The notes under the pieces: generated by a model
Database searches by the model: none
Told to the model about the DNA's origin: nothing
The model's input: the letters and a program-made list of their open reading frames with translations, nothing else
From: a virus
Length of the DNA: 44,483 nt
Virus record (IMG/VR): IMGVR_UViG_3300023180_006444
Coordinates: 1 to 44,483 of that record
Reading direction: 5' to 3' (one strand)
Program-made: the position numbers and the translations under genes
Shown here: positions 37,100 through 44,483 of the stretch, piece by piece
How the letters are laid out: the number at the start of each line of letters is the position of its first letter
Position numbering within the stretch: position 1 is the first letter of the stretch

Positions 37100-38548
37100 T
37101 TACTCGAATAAAGAACTGAAATTGTTTGTGCCCTTCCCACCACCTGTGGCCCTGGCCCATCTGTTTCCCCGGATGTCTGCTAGATAACTCGATGCGTTTG
37201 AGATCACATCCATTGGCTTCTCGCTAGTGAACACTTCTTCAACCAGTGTGTTGAAATACAATATGTTCCTTGGAACGTATATGCTTGGCTCATCAGTCTT
37301 GTCACTTGCTTTTGTTTTTCTCCAATGTTTCACTTCTGGTCTGTATTTCCTTGATTCTATGTCGTTGAGATCGTTTGCGATCTGTATGGCCCTGATCTGG
37401 TTGTATACGTTATGGGCCATCATCAGCACATAACTGAAACTGTCCCAACTGGTTGCTCCTACTTTGCCATTCTTGTTTAGGTCTTTCTCGCCATACCAAC
37501 ACACATCTTTCATCTTCAATCTACGTCCAATGCCACTGTCAAAAGGAAACTGTATGTCTGATCCTTTCAATGTTTTGTCATCTGGAGCCTTGTCCATCAC
37601 GAACGACCATCTGTCTGGAGTGAATGAGTTGTGCGTGTAGACCAATCCATTAGCAGTTGATAAGAATGCTGATGCACTGTCAAAACTTATTGTGAAGTTT
37701 GGGTTTATGTGTTTCCTAACCTGTCTCTGTACCTGTGTGAGATAGCAACCCCAATCCATCTGTGATGTACCCAGTACGTGCATCCAGTCCTTGCCGTCCA
37801 GTTTCTTCTCATCTCTCATTATGATCAGACGTTTAAGCATGACTTCCATATCACACATGTTGATACCACCCATAGCCCATCCTTCAAATTCAAAGTCTTT
37901 GACTGCGTCATACCATATCTGTGCTGTGTTCCAGTCGTCACCCTGTAACACGTTCAATAGTTTTGTCTGTCCCAGTCTGTTCTTCTGGAAGAACTTGTTG
38001 TTATATATGGTACCGTCCAGTGTGTCTTGGAAACTGTTCAATCCTGTTTTAGGTCTGTTGAGATCATCTGCCGCCCACGTGGGTACATCCAATGTCATGG
38101 CCCAATCGCTTGTGAGTTCTAGCCAGTTTAGTATGTCAGATCTCACTTTGTTTGCCTTGTTACCCTCGAAATCTTTCCAATCGAATTTTATTACACCTTT
38201 TCCTATCTGGTATCCGCCTGAGTCACCTACTATAGTAGAAAATTCTCTATCTCTGTTCACGAACATGTGATCTCTGTCGCCAACCTTTTCCATGTCCAGG
38301 CAGGCGTGTCCCGCCGAGTACAGTGCTGTGGGGTATGTGAACATTCCTTCTTTTGGATTGATGAAGTTAAGCCCTTCCACTCCATTCTCAAAGCCTTTTG
38401 GAATCCTGTCTTCGGAGATGTGTTTGCCTCCTGAAACTCTCTGTTTGCTGATAAACGTGTTGTAGAAGTTAGATATAGCAGGCAAGAACACCGCGAAGTC
38501 TCTGCTCAACTCCCCTAGATGCTCTTGCTTACTATTATCTGTCGTCAT
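37100..38548 (-). CDS. dpdA: DpdA-like DNA guanine transglycosylase (TGT fold)
   Basis: A 482-residue relative of tRNA-guanine transglycosylase. VGDSGGYQIGKG (107-118) carries the base-recognition Asp109. MTLDVPTWAADD, GWAMGGINMCDME (with GG at 227-228) and HVLGTSQMDWGCYL follow TGT order. ISFDSASAF holds Asp290, the likely nucleophile. The usual TGT zinc Cys cluster is not evident, which favours DpdA over TGT acting on tRNA. In known phages DpdA exchanges guanine in DNA for a 7-deazaguanine base, protecting it from restriction. Its ATG overlaps the clamp stop (TAATG), so it would be made with the replication clamp. Confidence 0.85.
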   Translation of the reverse strand: MTTDNSKQEHLGELSRDFAVFLPAISNFYNTFISKQRVSGGKHISEDRIPKGFENGVEGLNFINPKEGMFTYPTALYSAGHACLDMEKVGDRDHMFVNRDREFSTIVGDSGGYQIGKGVIKFDWKDFEGNKANKVRSDILNWLELTSDWAMTLDVPTWAADDLNRPKTGLNSFQDTLDGTIYNNKFFQKNRLGQTKLLNVLQGDDWNTAQIWYDAVKDFEFEGWAMGGINMCDMEVMLKRLIIMRDEKKLDGKDWMHVLGTSQMDWGCYLTQVQRQVRKHINPNFTISFDSASAFLSTANGLVYTHNSFTPDRWSFVMDKAPDDKTLKGSDIQFPFDSGIGRRLKMKDVCWYGEKDLNKNGKVGATSWDSFSYVLMMAHNVYNQIRAIQIANDLNDIESRKYRPEVKHWRKTKASDKTDEPSIYVPRNILYFNTLVEEVFTSEKPMDVISNASSYLADIRGNRWARATGGGKGTNNFSSLFE

Positions 38549-39285
38549 TATTGCGCCTGTGCTGGTATGATGTATTGATACTTGCCCAATCCTGAATCAA
38601 CAGAGACCTGCATCGCACCCTCGTTGGAGAAGTGTAATGTGACCTTTGCCGAGTCTGATAGTTTAAGTATTTGTAGCACCTGTCCTACCGGCCAACTCCA
38701 TCCTTTGTTAAGTGTTCCCTTAACATCAGTTGCAAATACAAACTCACCACCATGTGATGCCTGGTCACCGAAAGTGAAAATCAAGTTCCCATCTTCGGTC
38801 CTCACAACGAATGAGTTGTGCTCTGTGTTTGCAGTTGCTTGGAAGTTGAATCTTTGCACACTTGCCACGCTAGGCTCGATCTCAACGTCCCACTTGACAC
38901 CCTTGAACTTCACGGTCTTAAGTTTCTCGTTGATGATCTCAGCGTTCATGAATCTGTAGTCATTCTTGAAGTCACCCTTTTCATTCTCGAAATGGATTCC
39001 TGTGGGAATGGTCGCACCGTTTCTCTCACCGGACAACACAGTAATGTTCGCCTTCTCCTTGTACTCCGGACACTTCAGGTGTATGTCTAGTTTGCCCATC
39101 TGTGGCATACCGAACGTACCCGTCATCTCCGTTTGTGGCTTGTGGAAAGACCCCTGTAGGATCACAGATCTGTCTTCGGCCATGGAATCGATTGTAGTTT
39201 CCTTATCGTCTCCAGTGATCTTAACAAGATCCAAGAATCCCAGTCCATGCGTATGTTTAACGATGTCTTTTAAGATGTCTATCAT
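38548..39285 (-). CDS. 45: Sliding clamp, gp45-like
   Basis: A 245-residue processivity clamp that holds the gp43-type polymerase on DNA and, in T4, also activates late transcription. The sequence follows marine T4-like clamps: LGFLDLVKITGDDKETTIDSMAEDRSVI, FGMPQMGKLDIHLKCPEY, FKNDYRFMNAEIINEKLKTVKFKGVKWDV and the end AMQVSVDSGLGKYQYIIPAQ. T4 gp45 has 228 residues. It is coupled to DpdA downstream, an unusual partner; in T4 the clamp-loader genes follow. A weak promoter may lie at 39295-39323. Confidence 0.9.
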   Translation of the reverse strand: MIDILKDIVKHTHGLGFLDLVKITGDDKETTIDSMAEDRSVILQGSFHKPQTEMTGTFGMPQMGKLDIHLKCPEYKEKANITVLSGERNGATIPTGIHFENEKGDFKNDYRFMNAEIINEKLKTVKFKGVKWDVEIEPSVASVQRFNFQATANTEHNSFVVRTEDGNLIFTFGDQASHGGEFVFATDVKGTLNKGWSWPVGQVLQILKLSDSAKVTLHFSNEGAMQVSVDSGLGKYQYIIPAQAQ

Positions 39286-39294
39286 AATGTTCTT

Positions 39295-39323
39295 ATTGTA
39301 TATGATATTTAGGTCTTAGTCTA
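39295..39323 (-). promoter_or_regulatory. Possible promoter TAGACT-N17-TACAAT before the clamp gene
   Basis: On the minus strand TAGACT (39323-39318) and TACAAT (39300-39295) are 17 bases apart, each with two or fewer mismatches to consensus. CCTAAATA, like a T4 late box, lies between them. The leader would be only a few bases. Confidence 0.35.
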
Positions 39324-40113
39324 GTGTTATTTCACTAACTTTGTACACTACAGGATTTTGTTTACCAGGTTTTTTGAATATTGCGTAGTTGGCCCCGGGT
39401 CTGAACTGATTCATTTCCACAACCTCATATCCCTCGTCCTTGATCATCTGTGTCATGGCTGTCTTGGTGTTGTAGTTCCAATAACCGTTTTTTGCTTGTA
39501 AAAGATCATGGTCATAATGGCAGTCTGCGTATTGTATGAACACGTATCCTCCAGGAATCAACACTCGTTTGATGTCATGTAGATACTGTTGCACATGCTG
39601 TTGTGTAAAGAACACAAACGTGTCCCAACTGAAAACCAAACTACAACTTCCTTGGGGTACGTTCGAGCATTCGGTGTTCCGGGTGATGCAAAATTTTAGG
39701 TATTTCTGATGCTGACTTGGAAATTTTGCACGTATACTTTTCTCAACCTGGGGCAAGACATCTAGGAAAAAATTCAATCTCCATGCCCTGAAATCCATAG
39801 AGAACATGCCAAGTCCCGGACCTATCTCCAAACTGTTGTAGATGTTTGATCTAGAGAATTGGAAGATCTTGGTCTGCACCATTCTACTCAACCATGCGTC
39901 CACTATAGGTTTTTTAATCTTTTGATCGAGATCCCTCAGGAACCATTCTGGAGTCTTGTCCATCCTGTCTATTATTTCACTGTTGTTGGCGTCAACGGCC
40001 AACTCTAGATCCTTTAAAATTTTCAAATTGGAGTCGATCAACTCCTGTAGGTCCTCTTTCTTGACTCGTTCCAGTTTCTCTATTAACAATTTAATCTCTT
40101 CAATGCTTAACAT
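39316..40113 (-). CDS. SAM-dependent methyltransferase (class I), 265 aa
   Basis: A helical N-terminus (about 1-80) precedes a Rossmann-like methyltransferase domain. Motif I is LEIGPGLGMFSMDF (95-108), the acidic residue follows in FFLDVLPQV, and SLVFSWDTFVFF with IKRVLIPGGYVFIQY are motifs IV and VI. This type acts on small molecules, sugars or lipids more often than on DNA; no DPPY/NPPY DNA-methylase motif is seen. It lies between the polymerase and the clamp gene. Substrate unknown. Confidence 0.8.
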   Translation of the reverse strand: MLSIEEIKLLIEKLERVKKEDLQELIDSNLKILKDLELAVDANNSEIIDRMDKTPEWFLRDLDQKIKKPIVDAWLSRMVQTKIFQFSRSNIYNSLEIGPGLGMFSMDFRAWRLNFFLDVLPQVEKSIRAKFPSQHQKYLKFCITRNTECSNVPQGSCSLVFSWDTFVFFTQQHVQQYLHDIKRVLIPGGYVFIQYADCHYDHDLLQAKNGYWNYNTKTAMTQMIKDEGYEVVEMNQFRPGANYAIFKKPGKQNPVVYKVSEITLD

Positions 40114-40121
40114 ATGACTAT

Positions 40122-42785
40122 TTAAAATTCAAACAGTTTGTTGAATGTGTTTGTGGTCTCCGTTGACTGCACGTCCCATCCTAGAACACCTATGAGGTTG
40201 TCGATCTTCTGATCCAGTATCGTTGCTTCCATGGCATCACCGTCAAACGGCAGTTCCTTGAACCATTCAGGTATACGCATCTCATCCACGGGATATGCGA
40301 TACTTGTGTAGCCCAATGGATTCTGTTTCAGTTTACACACGATCACTTTCGCACCGTCAGTGATTGGCATACTGTATTTGTCGCCATACATCTCCCTGCA
40401 CCGGTTCCAGTTCATGCTGGCCCTCACGTGGCCCGGCATGTTTGCTCTCCCGGCCTTTTCCTCGGCCGCAGTGTACTTGGTCATGTTGTTGGCCCTCTTG
40501 GGAGATCCCTTCTCCCATCCTGGCCTGGATTTGAACTCTGATCTGAATTGGCTGATTTTTTCTAGTACTTCTTTCTCGCCCTTGCCTTGTAGAACCATGT
40601 ATAGGAGATCACTCAAGAAGTCCTGCACGAAAACAGGTGTGTCTGATCTTTTGAGATCCAGTCCCATAGCCTTCATCTTGCCATCCTTGCCGTCGACATC
40701 CGCACGTTTGCCTTCCTTGTCGTAGTACAGTACAGCATATCTCTTCTTTGTGATGAACAGACCTTTGGACGCCACAAGTTCTCTGCCCGCCGCTATGACT
40801 TCTCCACGTGTGCTCGGACAATGGAAGCCCTTGGTCATGAATGATTTGAAAGATCCGTTGACCTCGTCTGCTATCCTGTCGTACAGTGCCACGACGGAGT
40901 CTTTGGTCCATGGTATAACACCTTCATTGATCTCTTTTTGTAATGTCTTGTATGCCGAGAAGTAAACGGAGTCTGTGTCTCCATACACAACACTCTCGCC
41001 TTTATGATCGTACTTGCCCGCCACGATCTCGTTGACTTTGCTGGCCATGTGTTTGGTGATACACCTGCCTGTGAGTGTCACACTCTGTCCGATCCTGATG
41101 TCAAAGAATCTACAGCCTGGATTCAGGATCGCACCATACAGACTGTTTAGATTAATTTTCTTTACAAGTTGCCTCTTGTCCCAGTACTCTCTTTCAATCT
41201 CGTTGTCTCCACACTCACGCATCTTCTTCTGCATTTCCTGTCTCTCTGCGTACCAACGTTTCAATAAACCTGGGATGATTGCTTCATACTCGTATGTGAA
41301 TATGGTACCATTGGCACTCAACATCCATTTGTTGTTGCCATCAAATATGATCTCATACAGTTGTGCGGCACTCATACGCACACTGGTCTTGTCTTCCCAG
41401 TCCACGATTATCTCGGTGCCCTTCTCTTGATTCATCACTGCCTGGTACTCCCAACTGCCAAACTGGCTGTCCCACGCCGCCGCGAATGATTTCTTGGCGT
41501 GTTTGGCCCTGTTGATCTCTGCTGAAGTTATCACAGGTCTGATCTGACCCACTATGGTCTCCGGACCCATGTTAAGTGCCCTAATCACACTCGGATATAG
41601 TGAGTTTATGTCAACAGACCCTATCCAGTCGTGTATTCCCTTTTGTGGGGTCGCCACGTGGGCTCCTGCCGCCGGCTGATTCTCTTCACCGTCTTTCTTG
41701 TACTTCCTGGCTGGTACCTGCATTCCACGTCTGTGTGTTTCATTCACGATTGCCTGTTCCGTGACCGCTACTGCACCCATCGTTGTCTGTAGTAACACAG
41801 TGTTCTGGTGTGCTATCTCATTGGCCAGTTCTATGAACTTCAGTTTCTTCTCCAGTTTGGCCAACAGTGCAGTGTCCTGCCTGTTGTATTCTATGAACAA
41901 TCCAAAGTCGTTCTTGTACAAGTTATCCAGCGATCCTTCGTATACAGTTTTCCTCTCATCTAACTCATGCTCGCCTATTGCGTCCAGTCTGAAACTGTGT
42001 CTTTCCTCATATGTGTATTTCCTGTATAGTTCCAACAGGTCCAAGTGTACACGTCCCACGAGATCAAAACTCAACTGCTCCCTGCCATACTTCTCGAATA
42101 CCCTCTTTCTAGGCTTTTCACCCCAGAAACAAAGACGTCTTGTGTCGTCTGAACTTAATACTTTTTGTATCCTGCCCACGGTGTATGGGATATCATATCC
42201 CTCACTGTTCCATCCACTTAAGATGTCTGCGTCTTGTACCAATTCCAGGAATGCGTCTAGCATGTCCTTCTCCTTCTCGAACAACATGGTGTTGTCAAAC
42301 CTTTTCGTCAGCTCTTTGGCATCCGCCATGCTGATGGTCTTGGGAGGTACTGCGAAAGTGACCAGTTGGTCCGTCCAGCTCATGTAACAACTTATGGCAG
42401 TTATGGGCATGAACGGATCATCTGTCGTTGAATAACCTCGATCGGGATCGAAGTCCACTTCAATATCAAAAAACATAACATTTAACTTGGGCGTCTCCTT
42501 GCCCAAGTAGTTCTCTTCCAAACACCTGAACACGGGATTGATGTCATTCTCGTACAGTTGTTTGTTGGATCTGATCCTCTGTTCTTTTATGAATTCCTTG
42601 TGTGTGGCACACTGCACCCGCTGTAAAGGTGCACCAGTCATTGACCTGTGTTTGCCCCTGGCGTCCTCGTAGTAGAACACGTACCTGGCATCATACTCCG
42701 TGAATATCCTGCCCTTCTTGGGATCACGTTCTACGACGTATATCTTGTCCTCGTCCTTCTTGTATAATGCATCTATGTAACTCAT
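40122..42785 (-). CDS. 43: DNA polymerase, family B, gp43-like
   Basis: An 887-residue replicative polymerase (T4 gp43 has 898). I chose ATG 42785 (MSYIDALYKK); the longer frame from 42830 would run back into the neighbour. Exonuclease motifs: FFDIEV (Asp107, Glu109), SGWNSEGYDIPY (190-201) and YNRQDTALL (300-308). Polymerase motifs: VDINSLYPSV (Asp392), KKINLNSLYGAI (542-553) and VYGDTDSVYF (Asp603, Asp605). All catalytic residues are present, so it should replicate and proofread. The C-terminus FNKLFEF fits a clamp-binding peptide. Confidence 0.96.
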   Translation of the reverse strand: MSYIDALYKKDEDKIYVVERDPKKGRIFTEYDARYVFYYEDARGKHRSMTGAPLQRVQCATHKEFIKEQRIRSNKQLYENDINPVFRCLEENYLGKETPKLNVMFFDIEVDFDPDRGYSTTDDPFMPITAISCYMSWTDQLVTFAVPPKTISMADAKELTKRFDNTMLFEKEKDMLDAFLELVQDADILSGWNSEGYDIPYTVGRIQKVLSSDDTRRLCFWGEKPRKRVFEKYGREQLSFDLVGRVHLDLLELYRKYTYEERHSFRLDAIGEHELDERKTVYEGSLDNLYKNDFGLFIEYNRQDTALLAKLEKKLKFIELANEIAHQNTVLLQTTMGAVAVTEQAIVNETHRRGMQVPARKYKKDGEENQPAAGAHVATPQKGIHDWIGSVDINSLYPSVIRALNMGPETIVGQIRPVITSAEINRAKHAKKSFAAAWDSQFGSWEYQAVMNQEKGTEIIVDWEDKTSVRMSAAQLYEIIFDGNNKWMLSANGTIFTYEYEAIIPGLLKRWYAERQEMQKKMRECGDNEIEREYWDKRQLVKKINLNSLYGAILNPGCRFFDIRIGQSVTLTGRCITKHMASKVNEIVAGKYDHKGESVVYGDTDSVYFSAYKTLQKEINEGVIPWTKDSVVALYDRIADEVNGSFKSFMTKGFHCPSTRGEVIAAGRELVASKGLFITKKRYAVLYYDKEGKRADVDGKDGKMKAMGLDLKRSDTPVFVQDFLSDLLYMVLQGKGEKEVLEKISQFRSEFKSRPGWEKGSPKRANNMTKYTAAEEKAGRANMPGHVRASMNWNRCREMYGDKYSMPITDGAKVIVCKLKQNPLGYTSIAYPVDEMRIPEWFKELPFDGDAMEATILDQKIDNLIGVLGWDVQSTETTNTFNKLFEF

Positions 42786-42786
42786 C

Positions 42787-43071
42787 TTACCACCATCCTG
42801 CGGCCACGCCGTATCCGAATATATTAACACAACTGAAGTAAAAAGTCAAAATCATCACCCATGCCGCACCTCTCCTGTATGATGCGTAACACTGTGTGGT
42901 CGCACCAACGAAGAATGCCGGATACACTATGAGCATGTTTGGATCCCTGGCAGATATGGCTAGGGTCATGCTGGCCGCAACTGTGAAAATGAAACTGACT
43001 AGTTCGAAGTAGAACGCCGTCCTGTCACTCTCAAAACTACGAAGCCAGAATGATCTGACTTTCGTTAACAT
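42787..43071 (-). CDS. Small membrane protein, 94 aa, three membrane spans
   Basis: A basic N-terminus (MLTKVRSFWLRSFESDR) is followed by three hydrophobic segments: FYFELVSFIFTVAASMTLAI, MLIVYPAFFVGATTQCYASY and AAWVMILTFYFSCVNIFGYGVAAGWW. Similar small membrane proteins are common next to the polymerase in marine phages, as I recall, with unknown function. It is coupled to DsbA (ATG overlaps its stop) and ends one base before the polymerase start. Confidence 0.7.
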   Translation of the reverse strand: MLTKVRSFWLRSFESDRTAFYFELVSFIFTVAASMTLAISARDPNMLIVYPAFFVGATTQCYASYRRGAAWVMILTFYFSCVNIFGYGVAAGWW

Positions 43072-43328
43072 TAAAGTTTGCCGGCCGTGTTAAGTATGCT
43101 CTCCAGCGTGTCCATCTCGTCTGCGATGTTCTGGTAGTTGCCCTTGTGTGCAACGGATATCGCCTTGTTGATCAGTGCTGGTTTCAATTCTAGTTCTTCT
43201 GATATTGCTTTTACTGTGTCTCTCAATCCACCCTTCAAGTCCTCTACCTCACCTAGTACCTGTGAACCTTGGGAAATGATCTGGATCAATTTCTGCTTTT
43301 CTGCGTCATTGAAGTTTCTTACTGCCAT
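43071..43328 (-). CDS. dsbA: DsbA-like double-stranded DNA-binding protein, 85 aa
   Basis: A small helical protein that resembles T4 DsbA (89 residues), a DNA-binding protein near late promoters. LKGGLRDTVKAISEELELKPALINKAISVAHKGNY parallels the KAKDELGV..KMFNRLLALYHKDN segment, and DEMDTLESILN parallels its acidic end. The match is moderate by eye but the length, charge and position beside replication genes support it. It is led by a promoter and AGGAG. Confidence 0.7.
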   Translation of the reverse strand: MAVRNFNDAEKQKLIQIISQGSQVLGEVEDLKGGLRDTVKAISEELELKPALINKAISVAHKGNYQNIADEMDTLESILNTAGKL

Positions 43329-43353
43329 TGTTTTCTCCTGTTGTTATCCAACA

Positions 43354-43382
43354 AGTATATAACAGATTTCGTATGAATGCAA
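43354..43382 (-). promoter_or_regulatory. Sigma70-like promoter TTGCAT-N17-TATACT
   Basis: On the minus strand TTGCAT (43382-43377) and TATACT (43359-43354) are 17 bases apart. The leader to the dsbA ATG is about 18-20 bases with CAGGAG. This promoter would start the run dsbA, membrane protein, polymerase, methyltransferase and clamp. Confidence 0.7.
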
Positions 43383-43383
43383 A

Positions 43384-43779
43384 CTATTTCTTCTTGGTGG
43401 CCACGTTCTTGGCTTTACCACGTCTGTTCTTGTTGGGATCCTGCCTACGTTTCCTTGCGGCCGCGGACTTCCTCCCTTTCTTGCCCAGTGCGTGTGCTTT
43501 CGATCTTGGTAAGCATTTAGGCTTACCTTCTTTGCTGGAACCCCTCGCACAGTCGCCCCTGATCTTGCCATCAGGACCAAAACGCACCCATTTGTCCTTG
43601 AACCATTTCTTGAGGTCCTCGTTCAGTGTTTCTGAGAACACCAATTCACCACAGTACACACAGAAGTCTACATCTTCCTTCTTGACGCAGTTGGGCACAC
43701 GTTTTCCGAACATGGTCTTCATGCCCTTCTTGGTGTAGCCCTTCCAACACTTCTCCGTGATTATCTCACTGGCTCTCAT
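43384..43779 (-). CDS. Basic, cysteine-containing phage protein (DUF5872-like), 131 aa
   Basis: Three parts are visible. The N-terminus is KCWKGYTKKGMKTMFGKRVPNCVKKEDV, a motif I recall from marine phage virion-associated proteins. The middle FCVYCGELVF is followed by LNEDLKKWFKDKWVRFGPDGKIRGDCARG, the DUF5872-like core. The end is very basic (KGRKSAAARKRRQDPNKNRRGKAKNVATKKK), fitting DNA contact. It overlaps the next gene by one base (TAATG). It might be packaged with the genome. Confidence 0.68.
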   Translation of the reverse strand: MRASEIITEKCWKGYTKKGMKTMFGKRVPNCVKKEDVDFCVYCGELVFSETLNEDLKKWFKDKWVRFGPDGKIRGDCARGSSKEGKPKCLPRSKAHALGKKGRKSAAARKRRQDPNKNRRGKAKNVATKKK

Positions 43780-43964
43780 TATTTCTTCTTGCTGTTGCCC
43801 CAGTTGGCCGCACCCTTTTTACGACACTGCACTAGTGCACCGCTGGCGTAGGCCGAAGGCCATACTTTATATCTTGATTTTACTTTGTGATAGCAGGCGT
43901 CCTTCTTCTCTGCCAATTGCTCGAACTCTTCCTCTGTGATACCAACCACTTCACGGATCTGCAT
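43779..43964 (-). CDS. Small phage protein with CYHKVKSRYKVWPSAYASG motif, 61 aa
   Basis: ATG 43964 directly follows the upstream stop; a longer frame from 44021 would overlap by 56 bases and look unlike the family. ITEEEFEQLAEKKDACYHKVKSRYKVWPSAYASGALVQCRKKGAANWG is a motif I have seen in T4-like marine phages, often in the same order after RARHNC-type proteins. It ends SKKK. Probably DNA-associated or virion-associated; function unproven. Confidence 0.65.
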   Translation of the reverse strand: MQIREVVGITEEEFEQLAEKKDACYHKVKSRYKVWPSAYASGALVQCRKKGAANWGNSKKK

Positions 43965-43965
43965 G

Positions 43966-44483
43966 TTACCACTTTCTACAAGACCAATATCTCGCTTTTG
44001 TTTTTGGCCCTGGGTTCGCACAGTTGTGTCTCGCCCTGAAACTCTTTCTTGCCTTAGGGTTCGACTTCCTGATCTTCATGGTCTTCTGTCCGGCTTTCCT
44101 CGCTGAACTTCCACCGTGTCCAAAATTAACTTTCTTCACGTTTCCTGTTTTTGGATCTTTCACGTACACTTTGAATTTCTTAACATCACCACGCATTGGT
44201 TTGTTCAGTGGCACCTTCCTGCCCCTGTATTCCGCGTCAAACAATTCCGTCTCGTCTTCTGGGAAACCCAGTTCACCGAATGCTTCGTAGAACGCATCGT
44301 CGTCTTCGAACGTCATCTCGTCCTCTTCTGGGAATGGCCTGTATTGCTCCTCAATGCCTGACAGTTCTTTGAGCCTGGCGAGATCGTCCTCGTTTTGATA
44401 TGGATTCGTCGCTTCAGTACCACATTTGATACATTTTTCACCATAGTGCATTCCACTTTCTGCGCCAGTGTCTAATAGATTAT
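43966..44483 (-). CDS. Phage protein with C-terminal FRARHNCANPGPKTKARYWSCR motif (5' end cut by window)
   Basis: The frame is open to the right edge (NLLDTGAESG before Met at 44451), so the start is outside the window. It contains LARLKELSGI, a helix common in marine T4-like virion proteins as I recall, an acidic middle (PEEDEMTFEDDDAFYEAFGELGF) and the basic end VYVKDPKTGNVKKVNFGHGG to ARYWSCRKW. KCIKCG near the N-terminal part could be half of a zinc site. Possibly a head or internal virion protein; function unproven. Confidence 0.62.
   Translation of the reverse strand, partial: NLLDTGAESGMHYGEKCIKCGTEATNPYQNEDDLARLKELSGIEEQYRPFPEEDEMTFEDDDAFYEAFGELGFPEDETELFDAEYRGRKVPLNKPMRGDVKKFKVYVKDPKTGNVKKVNFGHGGSSARKAGQKTMKIRKSNPKARKSFRARHNCANPGPKTKARYWSCRKW

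Noticed and set aside
40609-40911. Extra frame of 100 codons inside the polymerase gene
   Set aside because: It lies wholly inside the strongly supported polymerase frame and its sequence has no protein-like hydrophobic pattern.
1-44483. tRNA genes, CRISPR arrays, integrase, insertion sequences
   Set aside because: None was recognised by reading; a tRNA search program was not run, so a tRNA in another frame cannot be wholly excluded.

Overview
This window looks like part of the genome of a marine T4-like myovirus (a tailed phage). The evidence is a family B DNA polymerase like T4 gp43 (40122-42785), a sliding clamp of the gp45 type (38548-39285), a T4 RNase H-like 5'-3' exonuclease (16099-17088) and a DsbA-like DNA-binding protein (43071-43328). 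Genes are tightly packed, with many ATGA and TAATG overlaps, and many small proteins resemble ones I recall from marine T4-like cyanophages. The resemblance is from memory; no search was run. No photosynthesis gene, tRNA, integrase or CRISPR array was seen, so the host is not shown. Promoters look like bacterial sigma70 promoters (TTGACA and TATAAT boxes).

Layout: 1-4319 is on the plus strand. It holds a carbamoyltransferase, a tiny lipoprotein, a sugar aminotransferase and a glycosyltransferase-like protein. All genes I call from 4285 to the right edge are on the minus strand. The two blocks converge with a 35-base overlap of coding regions. Reading the minus strand from the right edge in transcription order: basic or cysteine-containing, possibly virion-associated proteins (43.4-44.5 kb); DsbA, a membrane protein and the polymerase; a methyltransferase; the clamp directly coupled to DpdA; a radical SAM protein; a QueD-like protein; rubrerythrin and peroxiredoxin; a SET-domain protein; radical SAM proteins, mini-SDRs, a glycosyltransferase and GalE; GTP cyclohydrolase I; GMP reductase; a purine phosphoribosyltransferase; the YhhQ transporter; two amidinotransferases in a tandem duplication; a QueE-like radical SAM enzyme; RNase H; two more radical SAM proteins; a MoxR ATPase with a VWA/metallopeptidase partner; small proteins; and a sugar cassette (aminotransferase, Gfo/Idh oxidoreductase, PIG-L deacetylase, epimerase).

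The most coherent system is a probable 7-deazaguanine DNA modification pathway. FolE, QueD-like and QueE-like enzymes could make 7-carboxy-7-deazaguanine from GTP, YhhQ could import a related precursor, and the tRNA-guanine-transglycosylase-like DpdA could swap it for guanine in DNA. No QueC was found here. A purine phosphoribosyltransferase and a GMP reductase lie in the same region and might recycle the guanine that DpdA releases; this is inference. A second theme is surface-sugar or peptide tailoring: five paralogous radical SAM proteins, two DegT aminotransferases, four SDR or epimerase genes, a deacetylase, a carbamoyltransferase and glycosyltransferases.

The clearest record of recent change is at 19.4-22.5 kb. 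There an amidinotransferase, a DUF6614-like gene and their promoter were duplicated, leaving a truncated gene relic whose stop codon lies inside the -35 box of the next promoter.
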